This document shows, in pieces, positions 35,024 to 44,206 of a DNA stretch of 64,000 nucleotides; the first letter of the stretch is position 1; every line of letters starts with the position of its first letter. The notes under the pieces are model-generated. The model worked only from the letters and a program-made list of their open reading frames with translations, had not been told where the DNA came from and did not search any database. This stretch comes from Prevotella sp. (GTDB lineage: Bacteria > Bacteroidota > Bacteroidia > Bacteroidales > Bacteroidaceae). The DNA lies in contig JAFUSV010000131.1 of NCBI GenBank assembly GCA_017467565.1, positions 39,212 through 103,211 of the forward strand. Direction: 5' to 3'. The position numbers and the translations under genes were made by a program.

Positions 35024-35236
35024 ATGGCTACAGAAAAAGCACAGTATGTTGTGGCACTTATATCAGAATTTGCATCCTACTATGGTATTTCTACTATAGA
35101 GGCTGCAAGATACATTGGCCGTTATGGAGCTTTTGATCTTTATGACCGCCAATATGATTATCTTCACACTCAGTCGTTTAAGTCAAACATACGCGACATA
35201 TCTGCATATTGCAAGAGAATGGGAGGCACACTATGA
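35024..35236 (+). CDS. DUF3791-like small protein (putative antitoxin-side gene)
   Basis: 70-residue soluble protein. The sequence (SEFASYYGISTIEAARYIGRYGAFDLYDRQYDYLHTQS) matches the short helical DUF3791 pattern, which is usually encoded beside DUF3990. The ATG is chosen because an upstream in-frame codon at 34997 would lie inside the promoter box. Its stop overlaps the next start (ATGA), indicating translational coupling. DUF3791/DUF3990 pairs are thought to behave as a toxin-antitoxin-like unit; here the partner is broken. Confidence 0.75.
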   Translation: MATEKAQYVVALISEFASYYGISTIEAARYIGRYGAFDLYDRQYDYLHTQSFKSNIRDISAYCKRMGGTL

Positions 35237-35599
35237 TTACTTTGTACCACGGAACAAACGTCATTTTTGAACATATAGAGCTAAATTTATGTAGCCCCTA
35301 TAAAGATTTCGGTCAAGCATTCTATCTCACCGAGGTTGAGATACACCGAGGAGTGGGCCGACTTTATCTACAAGCATCGAGATGAAACCTTCGTGCCACC
35401 ATACAAACACGATTATGATGTAGTGTATGGCCCTATTGCTAACGATCGAGTAGGTTTACAGATACGATATTATCGCATGGGCAATATTGATAAGAAAGAA
35501 TTTATCCGCCGTCTGAAATATATGAAAGGTATCACTTTCCAATTTGCATTTTGTACAAATAAGGCAATAGAAAAACTCATACGCCATGAACATAAGTGA
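35233..35599 (+). pseudogene. Broken DUF3990 gene (ADP-ribosyltransferase-fold family)
   Basis: The first part from 35233 reads MITLYHGTNVIFEHIEL...SPYKDFGQAFYLT, the typical DUF3990 start. Shortly after, the frame shifts by +1, and the rest of the family sequence (TEEWADFIYKHRD...HDYDVVYGPIANDRVGLQIR) continues from about 35336 to 35599. The middle section of about 40 residues that intact members have between FYLT and the EEW segment is missing. An out-of-frame internal deletion is therefore the likely lesion. The original frame ends at a TGA at 35383-35385. The product is presumed inactive. Confidence 0.8.
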
Positions 35600-35834
35600 A
35601 CAGGACTTCAGATTTATGACAGAGGGCATCACCTCAGACCTGATACAGATGCTAATGGACAGAAAGCACCAAACCCTTTCTCAAGCCATTGCAGCAGTTT
35701 ATAACTCTAATGTTTACAGTGCTCTCATGCGTCCATCAACAGGTTTGTATGCCCAAAGTTCTGGCTATATATACCACTATCTTACTAAAGAATTAGATAT
35801 AGAACACACATCAGATAAGTGTTTGGCACACTGA
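35586..35834 (+). CDS. Second small DUF3791-like protein downstream of the broken DUF3990 gene
   Basis: 82 residues, overlapping the end of the DUF3990 remnant by 14 bp. MNISEQDFRFMTEGITSDLI...HQTLSQAIAAVYNS resembles the helical small partners found with DUF3990. No signal peptide. Kept intact although the middle gene is damaged, which would fit an antitoxin that can outlast its toxin. Function inferred from context only. Confidence 0.65.
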   Translation: MNISEQDFRFMTEGITSDLIQMLMDRKHQTLSQAIAAVYNSNVYSALMRPSTGLYAQSSGYIYHYLTKELDIEHTSDKCLAH

Positions 35835-35840
35835 AATATT

Positions 35841-36225
35841 CTAAGGATTCGGTTTTATTCTAAGGATCATAGGATTAAAGGATTAACTCCACTTCCATCT
35901 CAACAAAAACAAAGAAAAACCGAGATTACAATTGTATGGAATCACTGGTCAGTGACTAATGTGAGTAGTATTATTACGATGTGAATAACAAGACAATCAT
36001 GGCTTTTTAAAAGTTTTTCTTTCCACCATCCGTCCGCAGAATCTGTGATTTCCGTGATTTCTGTGTGACCTTCAAGTATTCTAAGGATCATAGGATTACG
36101 ATTCTCTAAGGATTTTAGGATTAAGGGATTTTTTCTTATAATCCCGGAATCCTTAGACACAATCAATCCTAAATTCCAAAATCCTTAGACAAAAATAATC
36201 CTTAAATCCCGGAATCCTTAGAGAA
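35841..36225. repeat. CTAAGGATT repeat family, right flank, direct and inverted
   Basis: Direct copies at 35841, 35860 (variant), 36081 and near 36105; inverted AATCCTTAG at 36148, 36180, 36197 (variant) and 36213. The 587-bp stretch 35835-36421 holds no supported gene. It also has a TGTGCAAA direct repeat near 36257 and the promoter of the next gene. Confidence 0.8.
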
Positions 36226-36364
36226 TCCGCCCAATATTTACCTTATACAACCGGCATTGTGCAAATATGTGCAAACGCCTGATACTCAGCGTGATGACTA
36301 TAACCATTTGCATGATATTCTTTATACATTTCTTTATTTATTACGCGCATAAAGAGAAAACCAT

Positions 36365-36373
36365 TAACTTTGC
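36365..36373 (+). promoter_or_regulatory. -7 box (TAACTTTGC) for the 36422 GLUG gene
   Basis: TAnnTTTG match 48 bp before the ATG. No clear -33 box. Confidence 0.6.
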
Positions 36374-36421
36374 ATCCGTAAGTAATAAAAAAACCTAACA
36401 ACAATAAATTTTAGCGCTAAA

Positions 36422-39400
36422 ATGAAAAAGAACTTTAAACTACTGCTGCTCACCCTCATCATGGGTGGAGGTCTCTTTGCATCTGAGGCTATGGCCTTGG
36501 ATCAAGACAACTATGGTGTCTACCAGATTGGGACGGCAGATGACTTTGAAGCATTTGCCAAACTTATCAATGAGGGAAATTCAAATCCGATGAAATTAAA
36601 TGCTGTTCTGACAGCAGATATTGATCTTCGCTCAAAAGGCAATTGCATGATAGGAACTATTGGACACACTTATGGGGGTGAATTTGATGGTCAAGGTCAT
36701 ACAATTACTATTGATTACAAACATGATACTTCTTTAGATATGGATGAAGGCGAATTAGGCTTAATTCGTCGATTAAGAGATGGAACAGTAAAAAACTTAT
36801 TGGTAAACGGCAACATAACAACTTGTAACAAATGCGCTGGTGGTATTGTTTCTGGTATATGGTATACTGGAACTATTGAAAACTGCGTAAGTAACGTAAC
36901 GATAACTGATTCTGGTTCTGGAGATGCTACACATGGTGGTATATTAGCTCGTATAAGTAATAAAAGCAACATTACCATCAAAAACTGTGCCTTTTATGGA
37001 ACTATAGAAGCTTCTGATCGAGAAGGCAGTGGTGGTATTATTGGATGGGCTGATTATGGCAATAGTGAGAATGCAGAAACTAAAATTATGAACTGCGTAA
37101 TGGGAGGCACACTTCATTTGAAGAAAAATAAAGATAATGATGTCTTTGTCAGAAACAATGTGTCTATAACAAACAGCTATTATGTTGCTCAACAGGACAT
37201 GAACAACACCAACAACACTTCTGTGTCTCAAAAAGACTTAAATGCGCTTAAGAATGCTTTAGGTAGTGATTGGTCAGAAATCTACAATGGAGCCGCACCT
37301 CTGCCTAACCAGTTTGTGCCAACTAAAAACAGTGATAATTACTACGAACTGAGCACTGCCAGCCACATGCGCCAATTTGCAGAATTAGTAAACAACAGCA
37401 ATAACAGTGCCAATGGTAAGATGATGAATGACATCAACCTCAGTAATATCTGGACACCGATAGGCAACAATGACCACCGCTATGCTGGCACCTTTGACGG
37501 TCAGTTTCATATGATAAATAATCTTACTGTTGACCTTAACCAAGAAAACGTTGGTATTTTTGGAATTGTCCAAAGTTGTACGATAAAAAATCTCATTTCG
37601 GGTCCTAACAACAGTTTCAAAGGAACAAAAGGTGTCGGTGGTATTATCGGCAAAGGAGATGGTGGTGGTGATAATGGCATTAAGCTTACCTGTGTCGGAA
37701 ATGAGAGCGCTGTTTATGCTACCAGTCAGGATGCTGGTGGTCTGATAGGCTATATTAGCCATCTATCCCAAGATGTCACAATCACTAATTGCTATAATAC
37801 AGGAAATGTGAAAGCAGGGGACAATGAGAATAATCACGAAGCTGCTGCAATAGCAGGTTGGTTGGGCCAAAAAACCGTTAGCATTAAAGGTTTTTGGAAT
37901 ACAGGTTCAATTACAGGCAGTGAGTATGGTAATGCTCTCTGGAGAAATGGAGATGGTTCTGTGACTAAAGAAAGAATATATAACCTGCATAATATCGATA
38001 ATGGAGCAACTAAGTTTACTCAGGATCAATTATCTAATGGTGAGCTATGCTACCTTTTGAACAACTCTTCATCAGAAATTCCTGTTTGGCATCAGACCCT
38101 CGGAACTGATAATTATCCTGTGCCATTTAGTTCTGGTCACAAGGTTATTTACAACCATACCGATTTCTATTCAAATATTAAGACAATTAGTGGTGGTTTC
38201 TTTGAAATAACAAATGCCGACGATTTGGAATCGTTTGCCTATACCGTTAATAGTGGTAACACAACTGCCAAAGGTAAACTGACCACAGACATTGATATGT
38301 CTGGATATAACAACTTCCCTGGCATCGGTGGGTCTAAGACAACAGACTCTGATCCTAACCCGATTTGTTTTGCAGGTGTTTTAGATGGTGATTTTCATAA
38401 GATTATGAATTTAAAGGTTGACAAGACAGGATTAGAGGCTGTAGGTTTAGTGAACAGTGCTACTGCTGGTGCTACCATCAAGAATCTTACAATAGCATCT
38501 ACATGTGAATTTAAAGGTAGAAAGGCTGTTGGTGCTTTTGTCGGCGGCACTTATAACAGTTCTGGTACTGTTACCTTCCTGAACTGTGGTAACGAGGGTA
38601 GTGTCACTTCTGATGGTCAGAATGCTGGCGGTATCCTTGGTTGCAACTTCAATGGAAATATTGCTATTCACATGACGAACTGTTACAATATAGGAACCAT
38701 TAAGGGTAATGAAAGTGGTGGTATCTCTGGTTGGCTTAGCAATAATCCGGTACTCAGAAACTGCTATAACATGGGTGAGGTAGACGGCAATGATTACTTT
38801 GCCCGCATGAATAATGATGGTGCAAGCCTAACTAACTGCTTCGACTCGAAATCTACATGGGAAGCTCTTTCTTCTACTACCGAAAATAATGGAAATAGTT
38901 TTAACGTTGCAACAGTCTTCACAACATGTTTCGATGATGCCCAAGGTGGCTCTGTCTGGCGCATGGAGTTCGATGGCACTCCTCACCCCGTGCTCTACGA
39001 TGCAGCTATAGTATATAAGGAGGACTTCCCCAACAGACCTGTGGCACAAAACACTGCTAAAAAAGTTAAGCTCTATCGTACCACTGTCGCTGAAACATGG
39101 AACACATTCAGTGTACCTTTCGCATTAACCAAAGAACAGGTTGACTCTGTATTTGGTGGCAAAGCAAAGGTTGCAGTACTGACCAGTGATGATAATGACA
39201 TTCTACACTTCACCAACGTTGATGCTATTGAAGCAGGTAAAGCATATCTGGTAAAGCCCACCGAGGCTAATGCTGCAGGAAACTATAAAGAAATTTGGGT
39301 CACAGTAACTAAGAACAACCCTGAGACTCCTGAAACAGCCTATGGCGGATTCAAGTTCATCGGTGTCTTTGCACCCACCACACTCACTGGGAACGAATAT

Positions 39401-39667
39401 GTAATGACTACTAACAAAGAAACTGGCGGTAACACCATCAAGGGTGTTAATACTGGTACTGAGATGAAAGGCTTCCGTGCTTACCTGAATGCTGTTAGTC
39501 TCGCCCGTGCCACCAGCTTCGTCATCGACGATGAAGGCACTACAGGAATCATCACCGCTACTGGCGATGTCATTGAGAATGGTAAGATGTACAACCTGGG
39601 TGGACAGCGTGTCAAAGAGCCTCAGCATGGACTCTATATTGTGAACGGTAAAAAATACATCAAATAG
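36422..39667 (+). CDS. GLUG-repeat surface protein, 1081 aa, A+T-rich
   Basis: Signal peptide ends AMA (about 25), then LDQDNYGVYQIGTADDFEAF and about a dozen GLUG turns (G-x-x-H-x-I...N-C-Y-N-T/I-G). A C-terminal region, KVKLYRTTVAETWNTFSVPF (about 880-1040), has the pattern W-N-T-F-S-V-P-F / KAYLVKP, as in the 40026 and 49120 proteins. The last 26 residues carry the motif YNLGGQRV...GLYIVNGKKYIK. The coding sequence is clearly A+T-richer, with A/T-ending codons, than the GLUG genes at 23255 and 28606. This suggests separate acquisition or weaker codon selection. A small gene follows 150 bp downstream. Confidence 0.85.
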   Translation: MKKNFKLLLLTLIMGGGLFASEAMALDQDNYGVYQIGTADDFEAFAKLINEGNSNPMKLNAVLTADIDLRSKGNCMIGTIGHTYGGEFDGQGHTITIDYKHDTSLDMDEGELGLIRRLRDGTVKNLLVNGNITTCNKCAGGIVSGIWYTGTIENCVSNVTITDSGSGDATHGGILARISNKSNITIKNCAFYGTIEASDREGSGGIIGWADYGNSENAETKIMNCVMGGTLHLKKNKDNDVFVRNNVSITNSYYVAQQDMNNTNNTSVSQKDLNALKNALGSDWSEIYNGAAPLPNQFVPTKNSDNYYELSTASHMRQFAELVNNSNNSANGKMMNDINLSNIWTPIGNNDHRYAGTFDGQFHMINNLTVDLNQENVGIFGIVQSCTIKNLISGPNNSFKGTKGVGGIIGKGDGGGDNGIKLTCVGNESAVYATSQDAGGLIGYISHLSQDVTITNCYNTGNVKAGDNENNHEAAAIAGWLGQKTVSIKGFWNTGSITGSEYGNALWRNGDGSVTKERIYNLHNIDNGATKFTQDQLSNGELCYLLNNSSSEIPVWHQTLGTDNYPVPFSSGHKVIYNHTDFYSNIKTISGGFFEITNADDLESFAYTVNSGNTTAKGKLTTDIDMSGYNNFPGIGGSKTTDSDPNPICFAGVLDGDFHKIMNLKVDKTGLEAVGLVNSATAGATIKNLTIASTCEFKGRKAVGAFVGGTYNSSGTVTFLNCGNEGSVTSDGQNAGGILGCNFNGNIAIHMTNCYNIGTIKGNESGGISGWLSNNPVLRNCYNMGEVDGNDYFARMNNDGASLTNCFDSKSTWEALSSTTENNGNSFNVATVFTTCFDDAQGGSVWRMEFDGTPHPVLYDAAIVYKEDFPNRPVAQNTAKKVKLYRTTVAETWNTFSVPFALTKEQVDSVFGGKAKVAVLTSDDNDILHFTNVDAIEAGKAYLVKPTEANAAGNYKEIWVTVTKNNPETPETAYGGFKFIGVFAPTTLTGNEYVMTTNKETGGNTIKGVNTGTEMKGFRAYLNAVSLARATSFVIDDEGTTGIITATGDVIENGKMYNLGGQRVKEPQHGLYIVNGKKYIK

Positions 39668-39669
39668 GA

Positions 39670-39767
39670 CCACGAATTAAACGAATTATACGAATTTGCT
39701 AAAGAATGGATGTTTCAATAAAAATAAGGACGAAATAGGGAATTAGTGAAATTCGTATAATTCGTGG
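39670..39767. repeat. Inverted repeat with CGAATTATACGAATT arms
   Basis: CCACGAATTATACGAATTT (with one extra 9-bp unit, 39670-39697) faces its complement at 39749-39767. The loop is about 50 nt. It lies between the GLUG gene and the small gene. Confidence 0.8.
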
Positions 39768-39817
39768 TAGATAATTAAAGTCACACATTATTAATATATA
39801 TATAGGAGAAAAGAATT

Positions 39818-39964
39818 ATGAATACGAAGAAACAATATATGGCCCCCAACTTAGACGTGGTAGAGCTTTATGAAGACCTGATGCTGGGTGCATCAGCTAA
39901 TGGAGAAGGAATAGATGTAAAAACCAATGAGACCTATGATTCCCAATATGAAGAAATCATCTGA
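39818..39964 (+). CDS. Small protein, 48 aa, YxxP/MLGAS type
   Basis: Preceded by TAGGAGAAAAG. Basic start MNTKKQYMAP, amphipathic LDVVELYEDL, then MLGAS at about residues 22-26, and a polar acidic tail (YDSQYEEII). Its plan matches the small proteins at 9464 and 43714. All three follow exported proteins ending YN-L-x-G-Q-R-V. No signal-peptide core. Missed easily because of its size; supported by the ribosome-binding site and the shared pattern. Confidence 0.72.
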   Translation: MNTKKQYMAPNLDVVELYEDLMLGASANGEGIDVKTNETYDSQYEEII

Positions 39965-40025
39965 TGCGGAGGGCAATAAAACAATGTGAGTTTTCGAACT
40001 TTATTAACATAAAAAACTAACAACA

Positions 40026-43000
40026 ATGAAAAGAACTATTAAATTACTTCTCCTGACTGTCCTCGGAACGTGGATGGCAGGAAGTGCATGGGCACTGGAT
40101 CAAGACGCTGATGGCGTCTATCAGATTGGCTCAGCACAGGACTTGGCTGATTTTGCCAACAAAGTGAATGAAAGCCGACAGTATGGTCTTAATGCTGTGC
40201 TGACAGCTGACATTGATTTCACAAGCAACAGTGAAATGATCGGTGTGGAAGGTAAGCCCTACAACGGAACGTTTGACGGACAAGGCCATAAGGTGACTGT
40301 TGCCTATAACACCACTGAAAGTGAAACAGCTCTGTTCCGTCGTACAAATGGTGCTACTATCAAAAATCTTGCTGTGACTGGTACCATTACAACTACCGGT
40401 CAATTCGCAGGTGGTATAGTTTCTGGCATCTGGGAAACAACTACTTTGGAAAACTGTATTGCAGACGTTGACATTTCCGATAGTGGTAGTGGTGATGGTA
40501 CTCACGGCGGTATTGTAGCTCGCATCAGCAACAAAAATCAGATTTTGATTAAAAACTGCGCTTTCACTGGTACACTCAATGCGCCCAACCGCGAGGGAAG
40601 CGGTGGCATTATCGGATGGCCAGATAATGGCGGTACGGCCGTGAAGATTCAGAACTGTCTGGTCATTGGTACAATTACACTGAAGCAGGGATCGAATAAC
40701 GATATTATTGTTCGCAACTCAGCTACTGTTACCAACACTTATTTCTTTGACCAGCAAAACCTGAACAATCAAAATGGTGGTATTCAGACTACTACAGCCA
40801 TTGCTTCCAGTGGCGAGCTTTGTTGGTGGCTGAATGAAAGTCAGGCAGACACTCCACACTGGTATCAGGAAATTGGTACCGATGCCACTCCATCACCTAT
40901 CGGAACTGCTGTTGTCTATTCCAACGGCGATCTGAACTGTGATGGAAGTTCAAAGGGTACAGCTACGTATGGTAACACGAATAGCTCAAACCGTGATCCC
41001 CATATGTTTGAAGGTGGTATATGTATTTCATGCAAGAAAGAACTTGTAAAAGAAGGAGACTATTATCAGCTCGGCTGCGCTGACGCACTTATCCGCTTTG
41101 CAGAGATTGTAAATGGTGGCGAGGGCGCCTCAAATGCCGTATTGACTGCCGACATTGACATGACAGGTAAGGGCTGGACTCCCATAGGACAAGATATGCG
41201 CGACTTTGCCGGGCATTTCAATGGTCAGAACCATAGTATCAAGAACCTTGTTATTAATAATTCCAGTTATAACAATCAGGCTCTCTTCGGTCAAGTCGTC
41301 GGTACGGCTGTTATTGAAAATGTTATTATGGATGCTTCATGCTCCATCAAGGGTAATGAACATGTGGCAGGTATCCTGGCACGCGTCTGGGGCAATGGAG
41401 CACAGGTCAAGAACTGTAAAAACTATGCTGCTATCGAAGCTGCAGGCAGCTATGCCGGAGGTATCGTTGGAAGTACCAACCGCAGTATTACTATCTCTGG
41501 TTGTGTAAACTATGGTACCGTAAAAGGTGGCAACCGCGTGGCTGGTATTCTGGGAAGCATTTGGGATACTGATGGTATTGTTGTCGAAAAATGCGGCAAT
41601 GAAGGTACCATCACTGGTACCGGTGCCAATGCCGGCGGTATTGTAGGCTGCTCGGAAAAGAAAGTAGATATCCTCAACTGCTATAGTATTGCTAATGTTA
41701 CAGGTGGCAACGAGTCAGCTGCTTTGTGTGGTTGGATGGGCTCTGGTAATTCTTCTGTTAAGAACTGCTACAGCACGGCTACTGTTTCTGGTCTCGACGG
41801 ATCATATTATCTGTATCGCAAGACTGATATCACTGCATCAAACAACTACCAACTGACAGGCATGCCAGGAACCCAGGGAACAGCTTTCACGACAGAGCAG
41901 AAGGAAAGCGGCTGGCTGGCTTATCATCTGAATGGTAGCAGCAGCACAGACGTGGTATGGTATCAAGTTATACCCACCGATCTTTATCCTGTGCCATTTG
42001 GAGAGGCTATAGTCTATCTCAATGGTGACTTGAATTGTGATGGTACCTCAAAGGGTACTGACTCTTACTCAAATACTGCAGGTTCCAATCAAGATTCTCA
42101 TCAGTTTGCAAATGGTTTCTGCTCTGTTTGCGACTCTTATGACCCTGACTACATGACAGCATCAAGTGGCTACTATGAGGTTACTGATGGTGTTCAGCTG
42201 CGCTGGACAGCCGTTCACTCGCAAGAGGCCACCAATGCTGGTATCAAGGTAAAACTGATGAACGACATCGATATGGACGGCATTGCTTTCGATGGCTTTG
42301 GTTCGAATCTGTCCGAGGATAATCGTTTCAAGGGTGAGATTGACGGACAGCGTCACAAGATTTTCAATCTTAAGATGAATGCTGACCGCCAAGGTGTAGG
42401 TCTGGTAAACACTGCTACTGTCGGCGCTCTCATTCAGAACCTGACCATGGCCAGCTCTTGCGATATCAAGGGAACAAGCGCTGTGGCTGCCTTCATCGGT
42501 GCCGTGCGTGGTTCGTCTGGTGACCTCTTTATCAAAAATTGTGGTAATGAAGGTGCCGTGACAGCCAGTGGTGCTAACGGCGGTGGCTTCATCGGCTGCA
42601 AATATGATGACAACGTTATTCCTAACTTCACCAACTGCTATAATGTTGGTGTCATTCATAGCGGTAACGATGGTGGTAGTTTCTCCGGCTGGATGCCAAA
42701 AGCTAAGTTGACCAACTGCTATAGCATCGTTGATCCTGCTGAAAAGGATGGCAACGGCGTGAGCTATGGTTTCGAGCAGGGCAAGCAGTTTGCACGAGGT
42801 GGGGATATCCAATTAAACAACTGCTACGACTTCGGTACAGGTGACTGGGGTCAAAACAACGGTTCTTGGGGTTCCGTCTTCGAAAAGGATAAAGGTAAGA
42901 TTGCTGAGGTGAACGAGACTGAGATGGGTCGTGTCTTCGCAGGACTCTTCGATGCAGAGGGCGGTAACGTCTGGCGCATGGAATATGACGGCTGGGCTCA

Positions 43001-43673
43001 CCCCGTGCTCTACGATCCCGCTAATCTGGTGCTGAGCGAGAATGTACCCAACCGCTACATCAACAAAACAGGCATTAACTTTACCCTGAAGCGTACACTG
43101 GTGAAAAACAATTGGAATACGATCTGCCTGCCCTTCGAGCTGAATACCACCAATCAGCAGTTCCTGTTCGGTCTTGGCGAATACAAGATTGCTGAGCTGA
43201 AAGGTGTCGATGGCGATGGCGAGACATTACAGTTCGAGACTGTCACTGGTACAATGACGGCTGGTAAACCTTATCTGGTGATGCCTATCCAAGATGTGAC
43301 AGAGAAGTTGTTTAACAACATAGACATCACTGCCGAGACTCCCACTGCCATAACCGCCGGTGACTTCGCTTTCACTGGTATCTATGAGCCTACTCTGATT
43401 GCTGAGAACGACCTCTTCGTAGCTACTGGCAACAAACTGCAGCCCAGCGACGGAACAGGTAAGCTGAAGGGTTTCCGCGCTTACTTCAAGGTTAACAACT
43501 CTAGTGCCCGTGCCACACAGTTCACGGTAGACGGTGGAACAACTACCAGTATCGAGGCTATCGACAATGAGCACTGGACAATGGGTAACTACTACAACCT
43601 GAATGGTCAGCGCGTTGACAAACCTACAAAGGGTATGTACATCGTCAACGGCAAGAAGGTGGTTGTGAAGTGA
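40026..43673 (+). CDS. GLUG-repeat surface protein, 1215 aa
   Basis: Signal peptide (about 1-23, SAWA), then LDQDADGVYQIGSAQDLADF. Three GLUG beta-helix blocks with two CDG...H...C-x-x-C modules (ending ICISCKKE and FCSVCDSY) between them. A C-terminal beta region follows (RTLVKNNWNTICLPFEL, KPYLVMP), then the motif YNLNGQRV...GMYIVNGKKV. The gene is moderately A+T-rich. The 69-residue gene 40 bp downstream is probably co-transcribed. A surface or adhesive role is inferred from the fold only. Confidence 0.85.
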   Translation: MKRTIKLLLLTVLGTWMAGSAWALDQDADGVYQIGSAQDLADFANKVNESRQYGLNAVLTADIDFTSNSEMIGVEGKPYNGTFDGQGHKVTVAYNTTESETALFRRTNGATIKNLAVTGTITTTGQFAGGIVSGIWETTTLENCIADVDISDSGSGDGTHGGIVARISNKNQILIKNCAFTGTLNAPNREGSGGIIGWPDNGGTAVKIQNCLVIGTITLKQGSNNDIIVRNSATVTNTYFFDQQNLNNQNGGIQTTTAIASSGELCWWLNESQADTPHWYQEIGTDATPSPIGTAVVYSNGDLNCDGSSKGTATYGNTNSSNRDPHMFEGGICISCKKELVKEGDYYQLGCADALIRFAEIVNGGEGASNAVLTADIDMTGKGWTPIGQDMRDFAGHFNGQNHSIKNLVINNSSYNNQALFGQVVGTAVIENVIMDASCSIKGNEHVAGILARVWGNGAQVKNCKNYAAIEAAGSYAGGIVGSTNRSITISGCVNYGTVKGGNRVAGILGSIWDTDGIVVEKCGNEGTITGTGANAGGIVGCSEKKVDILNCYSIANVTGGNESAALCGWMGSGNSSVKNCYSTATVSGLDGSYYLYRKTDITASNNYQLTGMPGTQGTAFTTEQKESGWLAYHLNGSSSTDVVWYQVIPTDLYPVPFGEAIVYLNGDLNCDGTSKGTDSYSNTAGSNQDSHQFANGFCSVCDSYDPDYMTASSGYYEVTDGVQLRWTAVHSQEATNAGIKVKLMNDIDMDGIAFDGFGSNLSEDNRFKGEIDGQRHKIFNLKMNADRQGVGLVNTATVGALIQNLTMASSCDIKGTSAVAAFIGAVRGSSGDLFIKNCGNEGAVTASGANGGGFIGCKYDDNVIPNFTNCYNVGVIHSGNDGGSFSGWMPKAKLTNCYSIVDPAEKDGNGVSYGFEQGKQFARGGDIQLNNCYDFGTGDWGQNNGSWGSVFEKDKGKIAEVNETEMGRVFAGLFDAEGGNVWRMEYDGWAHPVLYDPANLVLSENVPNRYINKTGINFTLKRTLVKNNWNTICLPFELNTTNQQFLFGLGEYKIAELKGVDGDGETLQFETVTGTMTAGKPYLVMPIQDVTEKLFNNIDITAETPTAITAGDFAFTGIYEPTLIAENDLFVATGNKLQPSDGTGKLKGFRAYFKVNNSSARATQFTVDGGTTTSIEAIDNEHWTMGNYYNLNGQRVDKPTKGMYIVNGKKVVVK

Positions 43674-43713
43674 GAGAAGAACTGAGTGAAAACCTATAAA
43701 AACAGATATGACT

Positions 43714-43923
43714 ATGAATAAGAGAAATCTATATATCTGCCCCAGCACTCAGGAAGTGCTCGTGCAACTGGAAGAGATGATAACAACCTCTAACACCAAG
43801 GCCACAGTTAATGGAACAGATGCACTGGAACCAGAACCCACTCCTGGTAATGCTAGCGGTGGTCTGTCTCGTCGCAAGGACATCTGGGCCGATCCGGAGG
43901 AGGAAGAAGAAGAACTTCAATAG
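43714..43923 (+). CDS. Small protein, 69 aa, YxxP/MITTS type with poly-Glu tail
   Basis: Start MNKRNLYICP (an ATG two codons earlier, at 43708, is also in frame). Then QEVLVQLEE and MITTS at about residues 22-26, a Thr/Asn/Pro-rich middle, LSRRKDIW and an acidic end (PEEEEEELQ). Shares its N-terminal pattern with 9464 and 39818 and the W-plus-acidic ending with 9464. Located 40 bp after a YNLNGQRV-type exported protein. Confidence 0.75.
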   Translation: MNKRNLYICPSTQEVLVQLEEMITTSNTKATVNGTDALEPEPTPGNASGGLSRRKDIWADPEEEEEELQ

Positions 43924-43964
43924 GATTAGCATATTCAAATAAGTTAGTTGTTAATTTGTAGACG

Positions 43965-44010
43965 CAAGTCCTGCCAAGGGGTGTCAAAGCCCCTGGCGGG
44001 ACTTGTTTAT
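43965..44010 (+). terminator. Terminator-like hairpin after the 43714 gene
   Basis: AAGTCCTGCCAAGGGG pairs with CCCCTGGCGGGACTT with a small mismatch, then TGTTTATG. It ends the GLUG/small-protein block. Confidence 0.75.
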
Positions 44011-44145
44011 GCTTAATATGACAGTTATACAATCATGGTGGAGGGCTTATCGCTAAGTATTTGTCATTCAGCTGATTTTATACGATACAGCTAAATATTT
44101 GCTTATACTTTTATTTATTTATAATGTACGTACACAAAAAAAGCG

Positions 44146-44154
44146 TAACTTTGC
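44146..44154 (+). promoter_or_regulatory. -7 box (TAACTTTGC) for the 44207 GH31 gene
   Basis: TAnnTTTG match. The 52-nt leader after it contains TTAGTTAGTTAGTTTTAGTT simple repeats. Confidence 0.6.
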
Positions 44155-44206
44155 AGCAGAAATAATACTTAGTTAGTTAGTTTTAGTTAGTTGTTAATTT
44201 GTTAGA

